Shown here: positions 1 to 8,796 of the stretch, in pieces
Layout of the letters: each line of letters begins with the position of its first letter
Position numbering within the stretch: position 1 is the stretch's first letter
Assembly: GCF_900142725.1 (NCBI RefSeq)
Contig: NZ_FRBW01000002.1
Coordinates: forward strand, 834,710 to 898,709
Length of the DNA stretch: 64,000 bases
Origin: Roseibium suaedae
Lineage (GTDB): Bacteria; Pseudomonadota; Alphaproteobacteria; Rhizobiales; Stappiaceae
Direction: 5' to 3'
The notes under the pieces: model-generated
Told to the model about the DNA's origin: nothing
Database searches by the model: none
Seen by the model: the letters and a program-made list of their open reading frames with translations, nothing else
Translations under genes and position numbers: made by a program

Positions 1-545
1 CAGGGGCCGGTCGGTCCGAAGTTGTCCGAGGACTTGCCCTTGGACCACTGACCAGAGCGCTCGATCTGGTAGGCACGCTCGGAAACGTCATTGATCACGC
101 AGTAACCGGCGACGTGGTCCAGAGCGTTTTCTTCGCTCACATATTTCGCGGCCTTACCGATGACGAAGCCGAGTTCGACTTCCCAGTCGGTCTTCTCAGA
201 GCCGCGCGGAATAATGATCGGATCATTCGGGCCGCAGATCGCCGAGGTATATTTCGCGAAGATCACCGGCTCCGGCGGCACTTCCATGCCGCTTTCGGCC
301 GCGTGGTCGGAATAGTTGAGGCCGATGCAGATGAACTTGCCCGTGCCGCCAATACAAGGGCCGAGGCGCGGATTGCCTTCCACCACCGGCAGCTTGGAGA
401 CATCGACCGACTTCAGTTCGTCCAGACGGGTCAGAACATCACCGGCGATATCCGGCACAACGCCGGACAGGTCGCGGATCTTGCCTTCATCATCAAGAAG
501 GCCCGGCTTTTCCGCACCCTTTTCGCCATAACGCAAAAGTTTCAT
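1..545 (-). CDS. FAH-family hydrolase, C-terminus cut by window edge
   Basis: About 181 N-terminal residues of a fumarylacetoacetate hydrolase-fold enzyme are present; the gene runs off the left edge. The protein begins MKLLRYGEKG. It carries the family core C-IGLNYSDHAAE, then a metal-site segment DWEVELGFVIG and the loop Q-WSKGKSSDNFGPTGP. In oxidative L-fucose or L-rhamnose pathways this family hydrolyses 2,4-diketo-3-deoxy-aldonates to pyruvate and lactate, which fits its place as the last visible gene of the operon, 24 bp after the SDR dehydrogenase. Family assignment is firm; the substrate is inferred from context. Ureidoglycolate lyase is a common annotation for close relatives but is less likely here. 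Confidence 0.88.
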   Translation of the reverse strand, partial: MKLLRYGEKGAEKPGLLDDEGKIRDLSGVVPDIAGDVLTRLDELKSVDVSKLPVVEGNPRLGPCIGGTGKFICIGLNYSDHAAESGMEVPPEPVIFAKYTSAICGPNDPIIIPRGSEKTDWEVELGFVIGKAAKYVSEENALDHVAGYCVINDVSERAYQIERSGQWSKGKSSDNFGPTGP

Positions 546-569
546 GGATTTCTTCCCTTCAGATCAAAC

Positions 570-1310
570 TCAAGTGGTCCAGCCGCCATCGATAATATGT
601 TCGACACCGGTGGTGAAGCTGCTTTCGTCGGATGCAAGATAGGCGACGAGCGCCGCGATTTCCTCGACCCGGCCAAGACGTCCCATGGGCTGACGCGCTT
701 TGAACTGCTGCAACGCCCCTTCATAATCGCCCGTATCGCGCAGGCGCTGATGCAGGCTCGGGCTTTCCACTGTACCCGGACAGATGGAATTACAGCGGAT
801 GCCCTTGGTCACATAGTCAGCGGCAACCGAACGGGTAAGACCGACCACGGCCGCCTTGGAGGCGGAATAGATGCAACGGTTCACAGGACCGGTGATGGGA
901 CCTGCTACCGACGACATGTTGATGATCGAGCCGCCGCCCTTGCCGAGCATGCCCGGCAGAACAGCCTGGATCATGTGGAACTGAGCCTTCACGTTGAGAT
1001 TGAAAGCAAAGTCCCAGTCCGTATCATTGGCCTGTTCGATCGTGCCCGCATGAACGACACCGGCACAGTTGAACAGGATATCGACCGGCCCGATGTCACT
1101 GACAAGATCAGCAATCGCGGCTTTGTCCAGAACGTTGAGCACCCGGGTTTCGATCCCCGCAATATCCTCGATCTCCTTGAGGAAGTCTCCATTCACGTCC
1201 GTGGCAATCACGCGCGCGCCTTCAGAGGCCATGCGCTGAACCGATGCCCGGCCAATCCCCTGCCCCGCCGCTGTCACCAGCGCCGTCTTGCCTTCCAGTC
1301 GTTTCATCAT
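570..1310 (-). CDS. SDR oxidoreductase, likely 2-keto-3-deoxy-L-fuconate/rhamnonate 4-dehydrogenase
   Basis: A classical short-chain dehydrogenase of 246 aa, the usual length. The NAD-binding motif TAAGQGIG is at residues 13-20, NCAG at 81-84, the catalytic Ser in NMSS at 133-134 and the YSASK active site at Y148/K152. Asp38 after the second strand suggests NAD rather than NADP. Homologues in Xanthomonas-type L-fucose and Sphingomonas-type L-rhamnose pathways oxidise 2-keto-3-deoxy-aldonate to the 2,4-diketo acid. The FAH hydrolase immediately downstream supports that role. The gene could start at either of two adjacent ATG codons. The exact sugar is inferred. Confidence 0.85.
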   Translation of the reverse strand: MMKRLEGKTALVTAAGQGIGRASVQRMASEGARVIATDVNGDFLKEIEDIAGIETRVLNVLDKAAIADLVSDIGPVDILFNCAGVVHAGTIEQANDTDWDFAFNLNVKAQFHMIQAVLPGMLGKGGGSIINMSSVAGPITGPVNRCIYSASKAAVVGLTRSVAADYVTKGIRCNSICPGTVESPSLHQRLRDTGDYEGALQQFKARQPMGRLGRVEEIAALVAYLASDESSFTTGVEHIIDGGWTT

Positions 1311-1328
1311 GTCTTCCTTGGCTGAACC

Positions 1329-2534
1329 TTACGCCGCCGAACGCGGCAGACAGGCCGGTCCGATCGGATCAAAGGTCTTGTAGGTGAGAATGAACTCCCG
1401 ATGACCGAGAGCCTCCGATTTTGTCTGCTGTCCGGCAGCCACTGCGATCACGAGATCATGGATCTCCTGACCCACCTCCATGAGGCTTGCCGTCCCTTCG
1501 ATGATCGCTCCCGCATTCACATCCATATCGTCAGACAGATTGCGATAAGTGTCAGGGTTAGCGCAAATCTTGATCACGGGTGAAATGGCAGATCCCACAA
1601 CTGATCCGCGTCCGGTGACGAAAAGTGTCAGATGCGCACCGGAGGCAATCATCTCCACGATCTCTGCATTGTCCGAGATATTCGGGAAGCCGAACCGGAC
1701 TTCCCCATCCGGCACCACATCCATCAGATAGAGCCCGCCGCTCGGCGGCACATCGCCCGGCTTGATCAAACCGGAGATCTTGCTGTCTCCCGACTTCACA
1801 TAGGCCCCGAGCGACTTTTCCTCGATGGTCGACAGACCGCCCGTGGCATTGCCCGCCGCAAATGACCCGTAGCCCAGCGTGTCGTAATAGCGCGCAGCCT
1901 TGGCAACGGATGCTCTCAGTTCATCGGCAAGTTCCGGGGTCGCTGCCCGCTCGGCCATGATCTCCTCGCAACCGATCAGCTCACCGGTTTCCTCGAAGAT
2001 GCAGGCCGCACCCTCTGCCACAAGCAGATCGAAGGCCTTGCCTGCTGCCGGGTTGCCGGAAATGCCGGAGGTGCCATCCGAACCGCCGCAGATGGTGCCG
2101 ATGATCAGTTCAGAGACAGCCATCGGCACGCGCTTTGTCCCGGCAACCTCTGCCAGGGCTCCGCGAACCCAGTCCCGACCCATGTCCACAGTGGATCGGG
2201 TGCCGCCGGATTTCTGGATCACCATGGTTTTCACCGGACGGCCGCTGTCTGCAACCGCCTTGGTGGCCCGCACCTTGTCGAAGCTCTCGCACCCTAAAGA
2301 AATGAACAGCGCTGCGCCCACATTCGGATGGGTGCAGATCTTCTCCATCATCGCCTGGGCATATTCGTTCGGAAAACAGCCCGGAAATCCGATCAGTTGC
2401 ACATCGTCATCCGGAAAGCCCGCGACGATCTTCGTGGCCACGAAATTCGCGCATTCGACCAGATAGGCCACGACCACGGTGTTGCGAATGCCCTTGCGCC
2501 CGTCCTGGCGCAGATAACCCATGATCCCGGTCAT
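1329..2534 (-). CDS. UxaA-family dehydratase, large subunit
   Basis: A 401-aa protein matching the C-terminal catalytic part of altronate/galactarate-type dehydratases: GYLRQDGRKGIRN at the N-terminus, a CGGSDGTSG segment and a C-terminal region with NAGAI. In E. coli UxaA the SAF domain and this part form one chain. Here they are split, as in sulfolactate sulfo-lyase SuyAB and many marine alphaproteobacteria. The gene overlaps the small subunit by 4 bp (ATGA), which implies translational coupling. These enzymes are metal-dependent and remove water from sugar acids. The substrate is not shown by the sequence; an aldonate from the same ABC-imported sugar is the simplest guess. Confidence 0.8.
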   Translation of the reverse strand: MTGIMGYLRQDGRKGIRNTVVVAYLVECANFVATKIVAGFPDDDVQLIGFPGCFPNEYAQAMMEKICTHPNVGAALFISLGCESFDKVRATKAVADSGRPVKTMVIQKSGGTRSTVDMGRDWVRGALAEVAGTKRVPMAVSELIIGTICGGSDGTSGISGNPAAGKAFDLLVAEGAACIFEETGELIGCEEIMAERAATPELADELRASVAKAARYYDTLGYGSFAAGNATGGLSTIEEKSLGAYVKSGDSKISGLIKPGDVPPSGGLYLMDVVPDGEVRFGFPNISDNAEIVEMIASGAHLTLFVTGRGSVVGSAISPVIKICANPDTYRNLSDDMDVNAGAIIEGTASLMEVGQEIHDLVIAVAAGQQTKSEALGHREFILTYKTFDPIGPACLPRSAA

Positions 2535-2860
2535 GCTGCACCTACCTTTGCATTTACCGCGCTGTCACGGCCATCCGCGTCCTGCAGCGCATAGGTCGGC
2601 GTATAGGCCGAGCGGATATTGTGGACATGGACATGCTCGCCCTGGGCAATCGCGGCTGTGGCGACCCCGATCGGCATGCCGTATTTGCGAACGGTCTCGC
2701 CTTCCGCAATGTCCCGGCGCGCGATCTTGTGCGCCAGCGGGATATCGAGCGCGAGACTGACCGTGATGCCTTCGATATCGATCGAAGACCCGGCCTTCAC
2801 ATGGCGCATGGCGACAAGCACATTGTCCTCGTCGGACAAGAGGAGGAAGGGAGTTGTCAT
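2531..2860 (-). CDS. UxaA-family dehydratase, small subunit (SAF domain)
   Basis: A 109-aa SAF-domain protein corresponding to the N-terminal part of altronate dehydratase. Visible family features are DNVLVAMRHVKAG near the N-terminus, the central DIPLAHKIA, and GEHVHVHNI, a run expected to lie at the subunit interface. It overlaps the MaoC gene upstream by 4 bp and the large subunit downstream by 4 bp, so three genes are coupled in translation. It presumably works only as a complex with the product at 1329-2534. Confidence 0.8.
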   Translation of the reverse strand: MTTPFLLLSDEDNVLVAMRHVKAGSSIDIEGITVSLALDIPLAHKIARRDIAEGETVRKYGMPIGVATAAIAQGEHVHVHNIRSAYTPTYALQDADGRDSAVNAKVGAA

Positions 2861-3318
2861 GCAGCAACTCCCTTGGCCTTCATCTCCACCATGTAGATAT
2901 GATCGGCGACGAGCACCGTATCACCAGACTGGTTGATGACGCTGAGACGCTCGGTCACCCGTCCGTAGCCGGGACGCTTTTCCATCACTTCCAGAGCAAT
3001 GATCTCGACCCGGGAATGGATCGTGTCGCCAATGAACACCGGCTTGACGAAACGCAGGCGGTCATAGCCATAGGAAAAGGCAACCGGATTGATCACTGTC
3101 GCGGTGAGGCCGACGCCGATGGTGAACACCATCGTGCCATGGGCGATCCGCTGACCGAACGGCAGCGTCTTGCAGAACTCGGCATCCAGATGATGGGGAA
3201 AGAAGTCACCGGAGTGTCCGGCATGCACAACGAAATCCGTTTCGGTGATGGTGCGCCCGATGGTCTTGCGCCCTTCCCCAACCTGGAAATCCTCATAGTA
3301 TTTTGTTTCTTCAAGCAT
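2857..3318 (-). CDS. MaoC-like dehydratase/hydratase
   Basis: A 153-aa single hot-dog-fold protein of the MaoC/(R)-hydratase type. The hydratase motif region reads HAGHSGDFFPHHLDAEFC, with the Asp and His pair expected for (R)-specific enoyl hydratases, followed by IAHGTMVFTIG. MaoC proteins normally act on acyl-CoA or short acids; one inside a sugar-acid operon is uncommon and its substrate is unknown. It lies 2 bp downstream of the Gfo/Idh gene and overlaps the SAF-domain gene by 4 bp, so it is clearly part of the operon. Confidence 0.82.
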   Translation of the reverse strand: MLEETKYYEDFQVGEGRKTIGRTITETDFVVHAGHSGDFFPHHLDAEFCKTLPFGQRIAHGTMVFTIGVGLTATVINPVAFSYGYDRLRFVKPVFIGDTIHSRVEIIALEVMEKRPGYGRVTERLSVINQSGDTVLVADHIYMVEMKAKGVAA

Positions 3319-3320
3319 GT

Positions 3321-4391
3321 TCAGCTTCTCTTGGCCAAAGGAGTGGCCGGTGCGGCGCTGCTTTCATAAGCAGCCTCAACCAGGGCCATCGTGTTCCAGG
3401 CATCTGCGGCCGATCCTTCCAGAACCGCATCCTCACCGGTCGCAAACCGCTGGACCTGGGTCATCCGGCCGACGAAGGCCTCGATGAACCAGCTGCCTTC
3501 CAGCGGCACTTCCACCCAGTCCGTTCCACCCTTGGGATGGATCCACAGCTCGTCCGGCTCGCCCTTGGGGTAGTCGAGATTGACACCGAGCTTCATGTAG
3601 GCGGCGCCCTCCGTTCCGCAGATGCGGAACTCGCAAGCCTGATATTTCCGGCCGAAGCTGTGATTGTGATTGATGGACAGGCTGCAACGAACCGTATCGC
3701 CATAGTCAAGGATGGCCGAGGTCCGGCTCTGCGAGATCTTCGAGGAGGGATGCCCGAGGGTCTTGGCATGAACCCCGAAGGGGTCGCCAAGAATGTCCCG
3801 GATCGTGTCGAGATAGTGGATCGAGTGCAGCAGGATCTCCACCCGCGGCAGATCCATGAGGAACTGCCACAGATGCCAGGGCGTATCGAGCGCCAGCCAA
3901 GCATCGAAGTCGACCACCTCGCCCAGCCAGCCCTTGGCGATGGCATCCTTGAGCGCCAGGGTCATCGGAGCAAAGCGAAGCTGGAAATTCACCGCCGCCT
4001 TGATATTGCGCGCCTCGCAGAGGTCCAGGATACGGCTCGCCTCGGCAAGGTCCGATCCCATCGGTTTCTGGATCAGCGCGACCGAGCCTTCCGGCAGACG
4101 TTCCAGAATGCCGGGAATGGCGACCGGCGGCACGGCCAGGTCGAAGACCGCCCCTTCAACTGCAACAGCCTCCTCAATGGAGGCAAAGGCGTGGGTGCTA
4201 AACCTGGCCGCGACTTCCGAGGCCTTGGCAAAGTCAGGATCATAGATGCCGGCCACAGTGAACCCGGCCTGCCGATAGGCTGGCAGATGCGCATCCGTGA
4301 CGATCGAACCCGCCCCGAAGGTGACGATGGGCCGGCTGGTGCGAGGTGGCGCGATATGCTGCTTCAGATCCTTCGGATCAAACTCACTCAT
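3321..4391 (-). CDS. Gfo/Idh/MocA-family oxidoreductase
   Basis: A 356-aa NAD(P)-dependent sugar dehydrogenase-like protein. The N-terminal Rossmann part contains GAGSIVTDAHLPAY and the lid segment EKP is replaced by QKPMGSD, retaining the catalytic Lys-Pro; the C-terminal half is the alpha/beta dimerisation domain. I chose the ATG at 4391 because it gives a normal N-terminus (MSEFDPKDLKQ); the longer in-frame extension overlaps the mutarotase. The overlap with the mutarotase stop is 8 bp. It may oxidise the free sugar to its lactone, the step just before the lactonase at 10301; that role is inferred, since no other C1 dehydrogenase is visible in the operon. Confidence 0.8.
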   Translation of the reverse strand: MSEFDPKDLKQHIAPPRTSRPIVTFGAGSIVTDAHLPAYRQAGFTVAGIYDPDFAKASEVAARFSTHAFASIEEAVAVEGAVFDLAVPPVAIPGILERLPEGSVALIQKPMGSDLAEASRILDLCEARNIKAAVNFQLRFAPMTLALKDAIAKGWLGEVVDFDAWLALDTPWHLWQFLMDLPRVEILLHSIHYLDTIRDILGDPFGVHAKTLGHPSSKISQSRTSAILDYGDTVRCSLSINHNHSFGRKYQACEFRICGTEGAAYMKLGVNLDYPKGEPDELWIHPKGGTDWVEVPLEGSWFIEAFVGRMTQVQRFATGEDAVLEGSAADAWNTMALVEAAYESSAAPATPLAKRS

Positions 4392-4713
4392 GATGGAAGA
4401 CCTCCTCCATCTCGGCCCACCACTCGCCATCCCGGCGCGTCTCAAGCGGACGCTGCAGCGGTCCGCAGATTGCCCACCAGCGCTGGGTTTCCGGATCGTC
4501 CGCCATCCTGGCCATGTCGGCGGCATAGTCGGTGCCGTGGTATTCGAAATAGGAGAACAGCAGGTTCTCCGGCTCCTTGAGAAAGATCGAGTAATTGCGG
4601 ATGTTGCAATCGGAGATCTTGGCCAGAACTCCCGGCCAGGCAGCAGCATGCAGCCGCTTGTACTCCTCGATACCGGCTCCATCGAGACCGATCACCGCGC
4701 CCTTGCGTTCCAT
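4384..4713 (-). CDS. L-rhamnose/L-fucose mutarotase (RhaM/DUF718 family)
   Basis: A 109-aa dimeric alpha/beta-barrel mutarotase of the RhaM type (COG3254). Family features are EYKRLHAAAWPGV with the catalytic His, NYSIFL, and the aromatic C-terminal region QRWWAICGPLQRPL. The family interconverts alpha and beta anomers of 6-deoxy-L-hexoses, so it points to L-rhamnose or L-fucose as the imported sugar. The start overlaps the upstream dehydratase stop by 1 bp (TGATG). The Shine-Dalgarno region is GGGAGGAGG (complement at 4721-4729), which also matches the CCUCCC loops of the small RNAs at 54.3-54.7 kb. Confidence 0.85.
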   Translation of the reverse strand: MERKGAVIGLDGAGIEEYKRLHAAAWPGVLAKISDCNIRNYSIFLKEPENLLFSYFEYHGTDYAADMARMADDPETQRWWAICGPLQRPLETRRDGEWWAEMEEVFHHE

Positions 4714-5831
4714 CAGTTTCCTCCTCCCGTGAAAGTCTTGCTCAAACCGTCCACCCGGCGGCTGGTCAAGGCCTGCTCATCCCACTCTATGCCCAATCCG
4801 GGCGACAGCGGGGCAACCGCCTGACCGTTCTCGATGGTCATGGGGGCGGCAATCTCATCAAGCTGCGGGATGTATTCCAGCCAGGGCGCATTGGGCACGG
4901 CGCAAACCAGGCTCACATGCAGCTCCATGAGGAAGTGCGGACAAATGGCAAGGTTATGGGCCTCGGCCATGTGCGCCACCTTCAGCCAGGGCGTGATGCC
5001 GCCAATGCGCGCCACATCCGCCTGAACGATGCCGCAGGCCCCGGCGGCGATATAATCCGCAAACTGGCCAGGCGAATAAAGGCTCTCGCCAACGGCGACC
5101 GGCACCCGGCACTGACCAGCCAGCCGCGCATGACCGGCGATATCGTCGGCGGGCAGCGGTTCCTCGAACCAGGCGATGTTCAGCTCTTCCAGCATGGAGG
5201 CATAGCGCAGCGCCTTTGCCGAGGTCATCGACTGGTTGGCATCGGTCATGATCTCATAGTCCGGGCCGACCGCCTCGCGCACGGTCTGCAGGCGCTCCCT
5301 GTCGCCCGCGAGGGTCGGCTTGCCGATCTTGACCTTCGAACCGGCAAATCCGTTTGCCTGCGCCGCCAGCGCATCCTCCGCCAGCGCCTGTGGTTCGATG
5401 TGCAGCCAGCCGCCTTCGGTGGTGTAGAGCGGCACCTTCCGCTTTGCCCCGCCTGCCAGCCGAGACAAGGGAAGCCCGGCCTTCTTGCCCCGCAGGTCCC
5501 AGAGCGCCGTGTCGATGGCGGCAAGGGCCAGGGACATGATCGGCCCCACGGAGGTGGCATGGCTGGCAAAGAGAAGATCGCGCCAGATGGCCTCGATCTC
5601 TTCCGCCTCACGGCCCAGAAGCCTCGGAATGAACGTTCGCTCCAGAAGCGACATGACCGCGGGTCCGCCGTCACCGATGGTGTAGCTGTAGCCCGTGCCG
5701 ACAGCCCCGTCCTTGTCCGTAATCCGGACGAAGGGCGTTTCCTGACTGTTGAACGACTGGATGGCGTCGGTCCGCTTCACCTTTGGAACGAGGTCCAGCA
5801 TGAAGATCTCGACGCGTTCGATTGTCGCCAT
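4713..5831 (-). CDS. Mandelate racemase/enolase-superfamily sugar-acid dehydratase (L-fuconate-like)
   Basis: A 372-aa enolase-superfamily enzyme with the full mandelate-racemase-subgroup active site: K166-x-K168 (KVKIG), metal ligands D197 (DANQ), E223 (FEEP) and E249 (GES), and a D272/H299 dyad (ADVARIGG and CPHF). These enzymes dehydrate six-carbon aldonates to 2-keto-3-deoxy acids. With the mutarotase next to it and the lactonase divergent, L-fuconate or L-rhamnonate is the likely substrate; galactonate or gluconate dehydratase cannot be excluded by eye. It follows the ABC ATPase by 3 bp, which ties uptake and catabolism into one transcript. Confidence 0.85.
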   Translation of the reverse strand: MATIERVEIFMLDLVPKVKRTDAIQSFNSQETPFVRITDKDGAVGTGYSYTIGDGGPAVMSLLERTFIPRLLGREAEEIEAIWRDLLFASHATSVGPIMSLALAAIDTALWDLRGKKAGLPLSRLAGGAKRKVPLYTTEGGWLHIEPQALAEDALAAQANGFAGSKVKIGKPTLAGDRERLQTVREAVGPDYEIMTDANQSMTSAKALRYASMLEELNIAWFEEPLPADDIAGHARLAGQCRVPVAVGESLYSPGQFADYIAAGACGIVQADVARIGGITPWLKVAHMAEAHNLAICPHFLMELHVSLVCAVPNAPWLEYIPQLDEIAAPMTIENGQAVAPLSPGLGIEWDEQALTSRRVDGLSKTFTGGGN

Positions 5832-5834
5832 GGT

Positions 5835-6920
5835 TCAGACCCTCAGATTGTGACCGCTTTCAGCGTCGAACAGGTGGCACTTGTCGAGGGTCACCTGGAA
5901 GCGCATGCGCTCGCCGGGAACAACGGGACGCGGATTGAACATCTTGGCCTGCACCTCGGTGCCGGAGATCTCCCCGAAGAGGATTGTCTCGGTACCCAGC
6001 GGCTCGGACAGGCTGACAGTCATGTCGAGTTCGGCCATGTGCTCTTCAGGCGGCAGGGCATGACCAATCGGCATGATGTTGTCTGCCCGCACCCCAAACT
6101 GGACCTTCTGGCCCTCGCTTGCCGCGTAGCGCGGCGGCACCGGCAAGCGGCTGCCGTCAGAGAAGACCACATGGCCCGCCTCGACCGTGCCATCGATCAG
6201 GTTCATCGGCGGCGAGCCGATGAAGGTCGCGACAAAGGTGTTCACCGGATTGGTGAACACATCCAGTGGCGTGCCCTGCTGCTCGATATGACCGTTGCGC
6301 ATGATCACGATCCGGTCGGCGAGTGTCATCGCCTCCACCTGGTCGTGGGTCACATAGATGATCGTGGTCTTGATCTTGGCGTGCAGCTTCTTGATCTCGA
6401 CACGCATCTGGTTGCGCAGCTTGGCGTCCAGGTTCGACAGCGGCTCGTCGAAGAGGAAGACATCGGGATGACGCACGATGGCGCGGCCCATGGCAACACG
6501 CTGGCGCTGGCCACCCGACAGTTCCGCTGGACGCCGGTCCATGAGCGGGGTGAGCGACAGGATTTCCGCCGCCTCATTCACCGCCGCCTCGATCTCAGCC
6601 TGCGGCTTGTTGGCTATCTTGAGCGAAAAGCCCAGGTTTTCGCGCACGGTCATATGCGGATAGAGCGCATAGTTCTGGAACACCATGGAGATGTTGCGCG
6701 AACGCGGCGGCAGATCATTGACCACCCGGTCGCCGATCCGGATGTTGCCGCCGCTAATGCTTTCAAGACCTGCGATCATGCGCAAGGTGGTTGACTTGCC
6801 GCAGCCGGACGGGCCGACGAAAACCACGAACTCGTTATGGGCGATCTCCAGATCGATGCCATGCACCACCTGGAACGAGCCATATTTCTTGACGACCTTT
6901 TCGAGGTGAACCTCTGCCAT
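5835..6920 (-). CDS. Sugar ABC transporter ATP-binding protein (UgpC/MalK type)
   Basis: A 361-aa nucleotide-binding subunit. Walker [10 protein letters not shown] is at residues 36-44, the signature is [14 protein letters not shown], Walker B is [12 protein letters not shown], and the switch His is in VTHDQ. The C-terminal third is the MalK-type OB/TOBE regulatory domain ([14 protein letters not shown]). It energises the importer formed with the two permeases immediately upstream (4 bp and 3 bp gaps). ATPases of this CUT1 type are sometimes shared among several importers in a cell. Confidence 0.93.
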   Translation of the reverse strand: MAEVHLEKVVKKYGSFQVVHGIDLEIAHNEFVVFVGPSGCGKSTTLRMIAGLESISGGNIRIGDRVVNDLPPRSRNISMVFQNYALYPHMTVRENLGFSLKIANKPQAEIEAAVNEAAEILSLTPLMDRRPAELSGGQRQRVAMGRAIVRHPDVFLFDEPLSNLDAKLRNQMRVEIKKLHAKIKTTIIYVTHDQVEAMTLADRIVIMRNGHIEQQGTPLDVFTNPVNTFVATFIGSPPMNLIDGTVEAGHVVFSDGSRLPVPPRYAASEGQKVQFGVRADNIMPIGHALPPEEHMAELDMTVSLSEPLGTETILFGEISGTEVQAKMFNPRPVVPGERMRFQVTLDKCHLFDAESGHNLRV

Positions 6921-6924
6921 TTTC

Positions 6925-7791
6925 TTATCCCTTTACGCCGCCAAAGGTCAGCCCCGCGATCAGATGCTTCTGAACCAGGAAGGTCAGAACCAGAGCGGGA
7001 ATGATCATGAGAACGGCCAGGGCGCACATGCCGCCCCAGTTGAGCGTGAATTCCGAGGTGAAGTCGAGCAGCCCCACGGGCATGGTCTTGGACGTCACCG
7101 AACGGGTGAGCTGCGAGGCCAGCGCATATTCGTTCCATGAGGTCAGGAAAGCGAAGATGCCGGCGCTGGCGATGCCAGCCTTGGCCACGGGAAATTCCAC
7201 GCGCCAGAACGCCTGCCAACGGGTGCAGCCATCGATCTCCGCAGCCTCCGCCAGTTCTTTCGGCACCTGACGGAAGAAACCGTCGATCAGCCAGACCGTG
7301 AAGGGCACGTTCATGGCCACATAGGTCAGGATCATGCCGAAATGGGTATCGATGATGCCGATGCGGGCATAGACTATGAAGAGCGGCAGGGAGAGCGCCA
7401 CGCCCGGAACTGCGCGGGTGACCATCAGGCCGACGAACAGCGCAGCCTTGCCCTTGAACTTGTAGCGGGCAAAGGCATAGCCACCCGCCATGCCGACGAG
7501 TAGGGCGATCACCGTGGAGGTGACCGAGATCACCAGCGAGTTCATGAAATAGGTCAGAACGGGCACACCGCCCTCGCCGATGCCACCGAACATGGACCGG
7601 TAGTGATCCAGGTTCAGCTCGTTCGGAATCCAGACCGGCGGCTTGGCCATGATCTCGACCGTGGGACGGAACGAGTTCAGCACGATCCAGAGGCCCGGAA
7701 GGCAGATGATCGACATGGCCACGAACAAGGTCGCCAGATGGGCAAGCTTCAAGGCCCGTGCCTTGAGCCGGTGGGAGAGATTGCTATCCAT
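6925..7791 (-). CDS. Sugar ABC transporter permease, MalG type
   Basis: A 288-aa inner-membrane subunit with six predicted membrane spans and the EAA loop [25 protein letters not shown], the site of contact with the ATPase. The C-terminal GLTFGGVKG is typical of MalG-like subunits. It lies 3 bp downstream of the partner permease and 4 bp upstream of the ATPase. The substrate is inferred from the catabolic genes that follow. Confidence 0.92.
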   Translation of the reverse strand: MDSNLSHRLKARALKLAHLATLFVAMSIICLPGLWIVLNSFRPTVEIMAKPPVWIPNELNLDHYRSMFGGIGEGGVPVLTYFMNSLVISVTSTVIALLVGMAGGYAFARYKFKGKAALFVGLMVTRAVPGVALSLPLFIVYARIGIIDTHFGMILTYVAMNVPFTVWLIDGFFRQVPKELAEAAEIDGCTRWQAFWRVEFPVAKAGIASAGIFAFLTSWNEYALASQLTRSVTSKTMPVGLLDFTSEFTLNWGGMCALAVLMIIPALVLTFLVQKHLIAGLTFGGVKG

Positions 7792-7794
7792 GGC

Positions 7795-8691
7795 TCAGCC
7801 TCCCATGCCAAGTTCGGTCCGCGCCGTGGTCAGCTTGCGGAAGAAATAGACGGTGAAGAAGATCGCCAGGAAGATGGACGTGTAGCCCATGGCATTGGCG
7901 TAGCCCATCTTGGCATCCACATAGCCGGTCCGGCCGATCAGGGTCCAAAGCAACTCCGTGCGCCGCGCCGGACCGCCGTTGGTCATGATCTGGACGATGT
8001 CATAGGCACGCGCCACATCCAGCGACCGGATGGCCATTGCGATGTAGATAAAGGGCATGACGAACGGCAGCGTGATGTGCCGGAAGGTCTGCCAGCTGGT
8101 GCAGCCATCGACCTTGGCAGCTTCCAGCGGATCCTTCGGAATGGCATAGAGGCCAGCGAGGATCAGGATCGCGAAGACACTGGTCGAGGTCCAGACTTCC
8201 GCGAAGATGATCGAGAACATCGCCAGATTGCCGTCCACCAGCCAGGGAATGGCAGTCTGGGTGATGCCCAGGCTCTGCAGAGCGTTGTTCACCAGCCCGA
8301 CGTTGTCATTGAAGATGAACTTGAACTGGAACCCGACCAGAACTGGCGAGAACATCATCGGGAACATCATCATGGTCCGCAATGCCCGCTGGCCATGAGT
8401 CACCTTGGACACCAGCAGCGCAAGGCCAAGACCCAGCAGCATTTCCAGATTGAGCGCGACCGTCAGCAGAAGCACCGTGCGGCCAAAGGCAGCCCAGAAC
8501 TTGGCGTCCGTCAACGCCTTCTCGTAATTGTAGAGGCCAATCCAGTTGGTGATGCTGTCCGGCCGGGTGAGCCGGTAGGACGTAAAGCTGGAATAGAGCG
8601 ACAGCAGCAGGGGCAGCATGACGACGGCCAATAGGACGACGATTGCCGGCAGCAACAGCAGCAGCCAAGGCGGCAGTTTATATCGAAGCAT
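7795..8691 (-). CDS. Sugar ABC transporter permease, MalF type
   Basis: A 298-aa inner-membrane subunit with six spans, beginning with a hydrophobic LLLLLPAIVVLLAVVMLPL helix, and an EAA loop EAAKVDGCTSWQTFRHITLPFV. It pairs with the MalG-type permease 3 bp downstream. The 105-bp gap to the binding-protein gene upstream contains a strong stem-loop that may limit how much permease is made relative to binding protein. Confidence 0.92.
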   Translation of the reverse strand: MLRYKLPPWLLLLLPAIVVLLAVVMLPLLLSLYSSFTSYRLTRPDSITNWIGLYNYEKALTDAKFWAAFGRTVLLLTVALNLEMLLGLGLALLVSKVTHGQRALRTMMMFPMMFSPVLVGFQFKFIFNDNVGLVNNALQSLGITQTAIPWLVDGNLAMFSIIFAEVWTSTSVFAILILAGLYAIPKDPLEAAKVDGCTSWQTFRHITLPFVMPFIYIAMAIRSLDVARAYDIVQIMTNGGPARRTELLWTLIGRTGYVDAKMGYANAMGYTSIFLAIFFTVYFFRKLTTARTELGMGG

Positions 8692-8755
8692 GGTTATGTT
8701 CCGGTGGGCGATCCGGAGACGCAGGCAAGGCGGCGCGTTCCGGATGCTCAGATCA

Positions 8756-8779
8756 ACCGGCAGCCCTCAAGCTGCCGGT
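8756..8779 (-). promoter_or_regulatory. Intercistronic stem-loop between binding protein and permease genes
   Basis: A perfect 9-bp inverted repeat ACCGGCAGC / GCTGCCGGT encloses a 6-nt loop. In the minus-strand transcript it follows the binding-protein stop codon (8797) and precedes the permease start (8691), without a run of U residues. Such hairpins after binding-protein genes commonly protect the upstream mRNA from 3' decay and let the binding protein be made in excess. Function here is inferred. Confidence 0.6.
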
Positions 8780-8796
8780 CTTTACCTGGCGGCGTC

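Noticed and set aside
114..1325. 403-codon plus-strand open frame
   Set aside because: Antisense to the FAH and SDR genes, crossing their boundary.
4917..6794. 625-codon plus-strand open frame
   Set aside because: It is antisense to the enolase-type dehydratase and the ABC ATPase, both with full catalytic motifs. Its His/Arg-rich, motif-free sequence is typical of a high-GC shadow.
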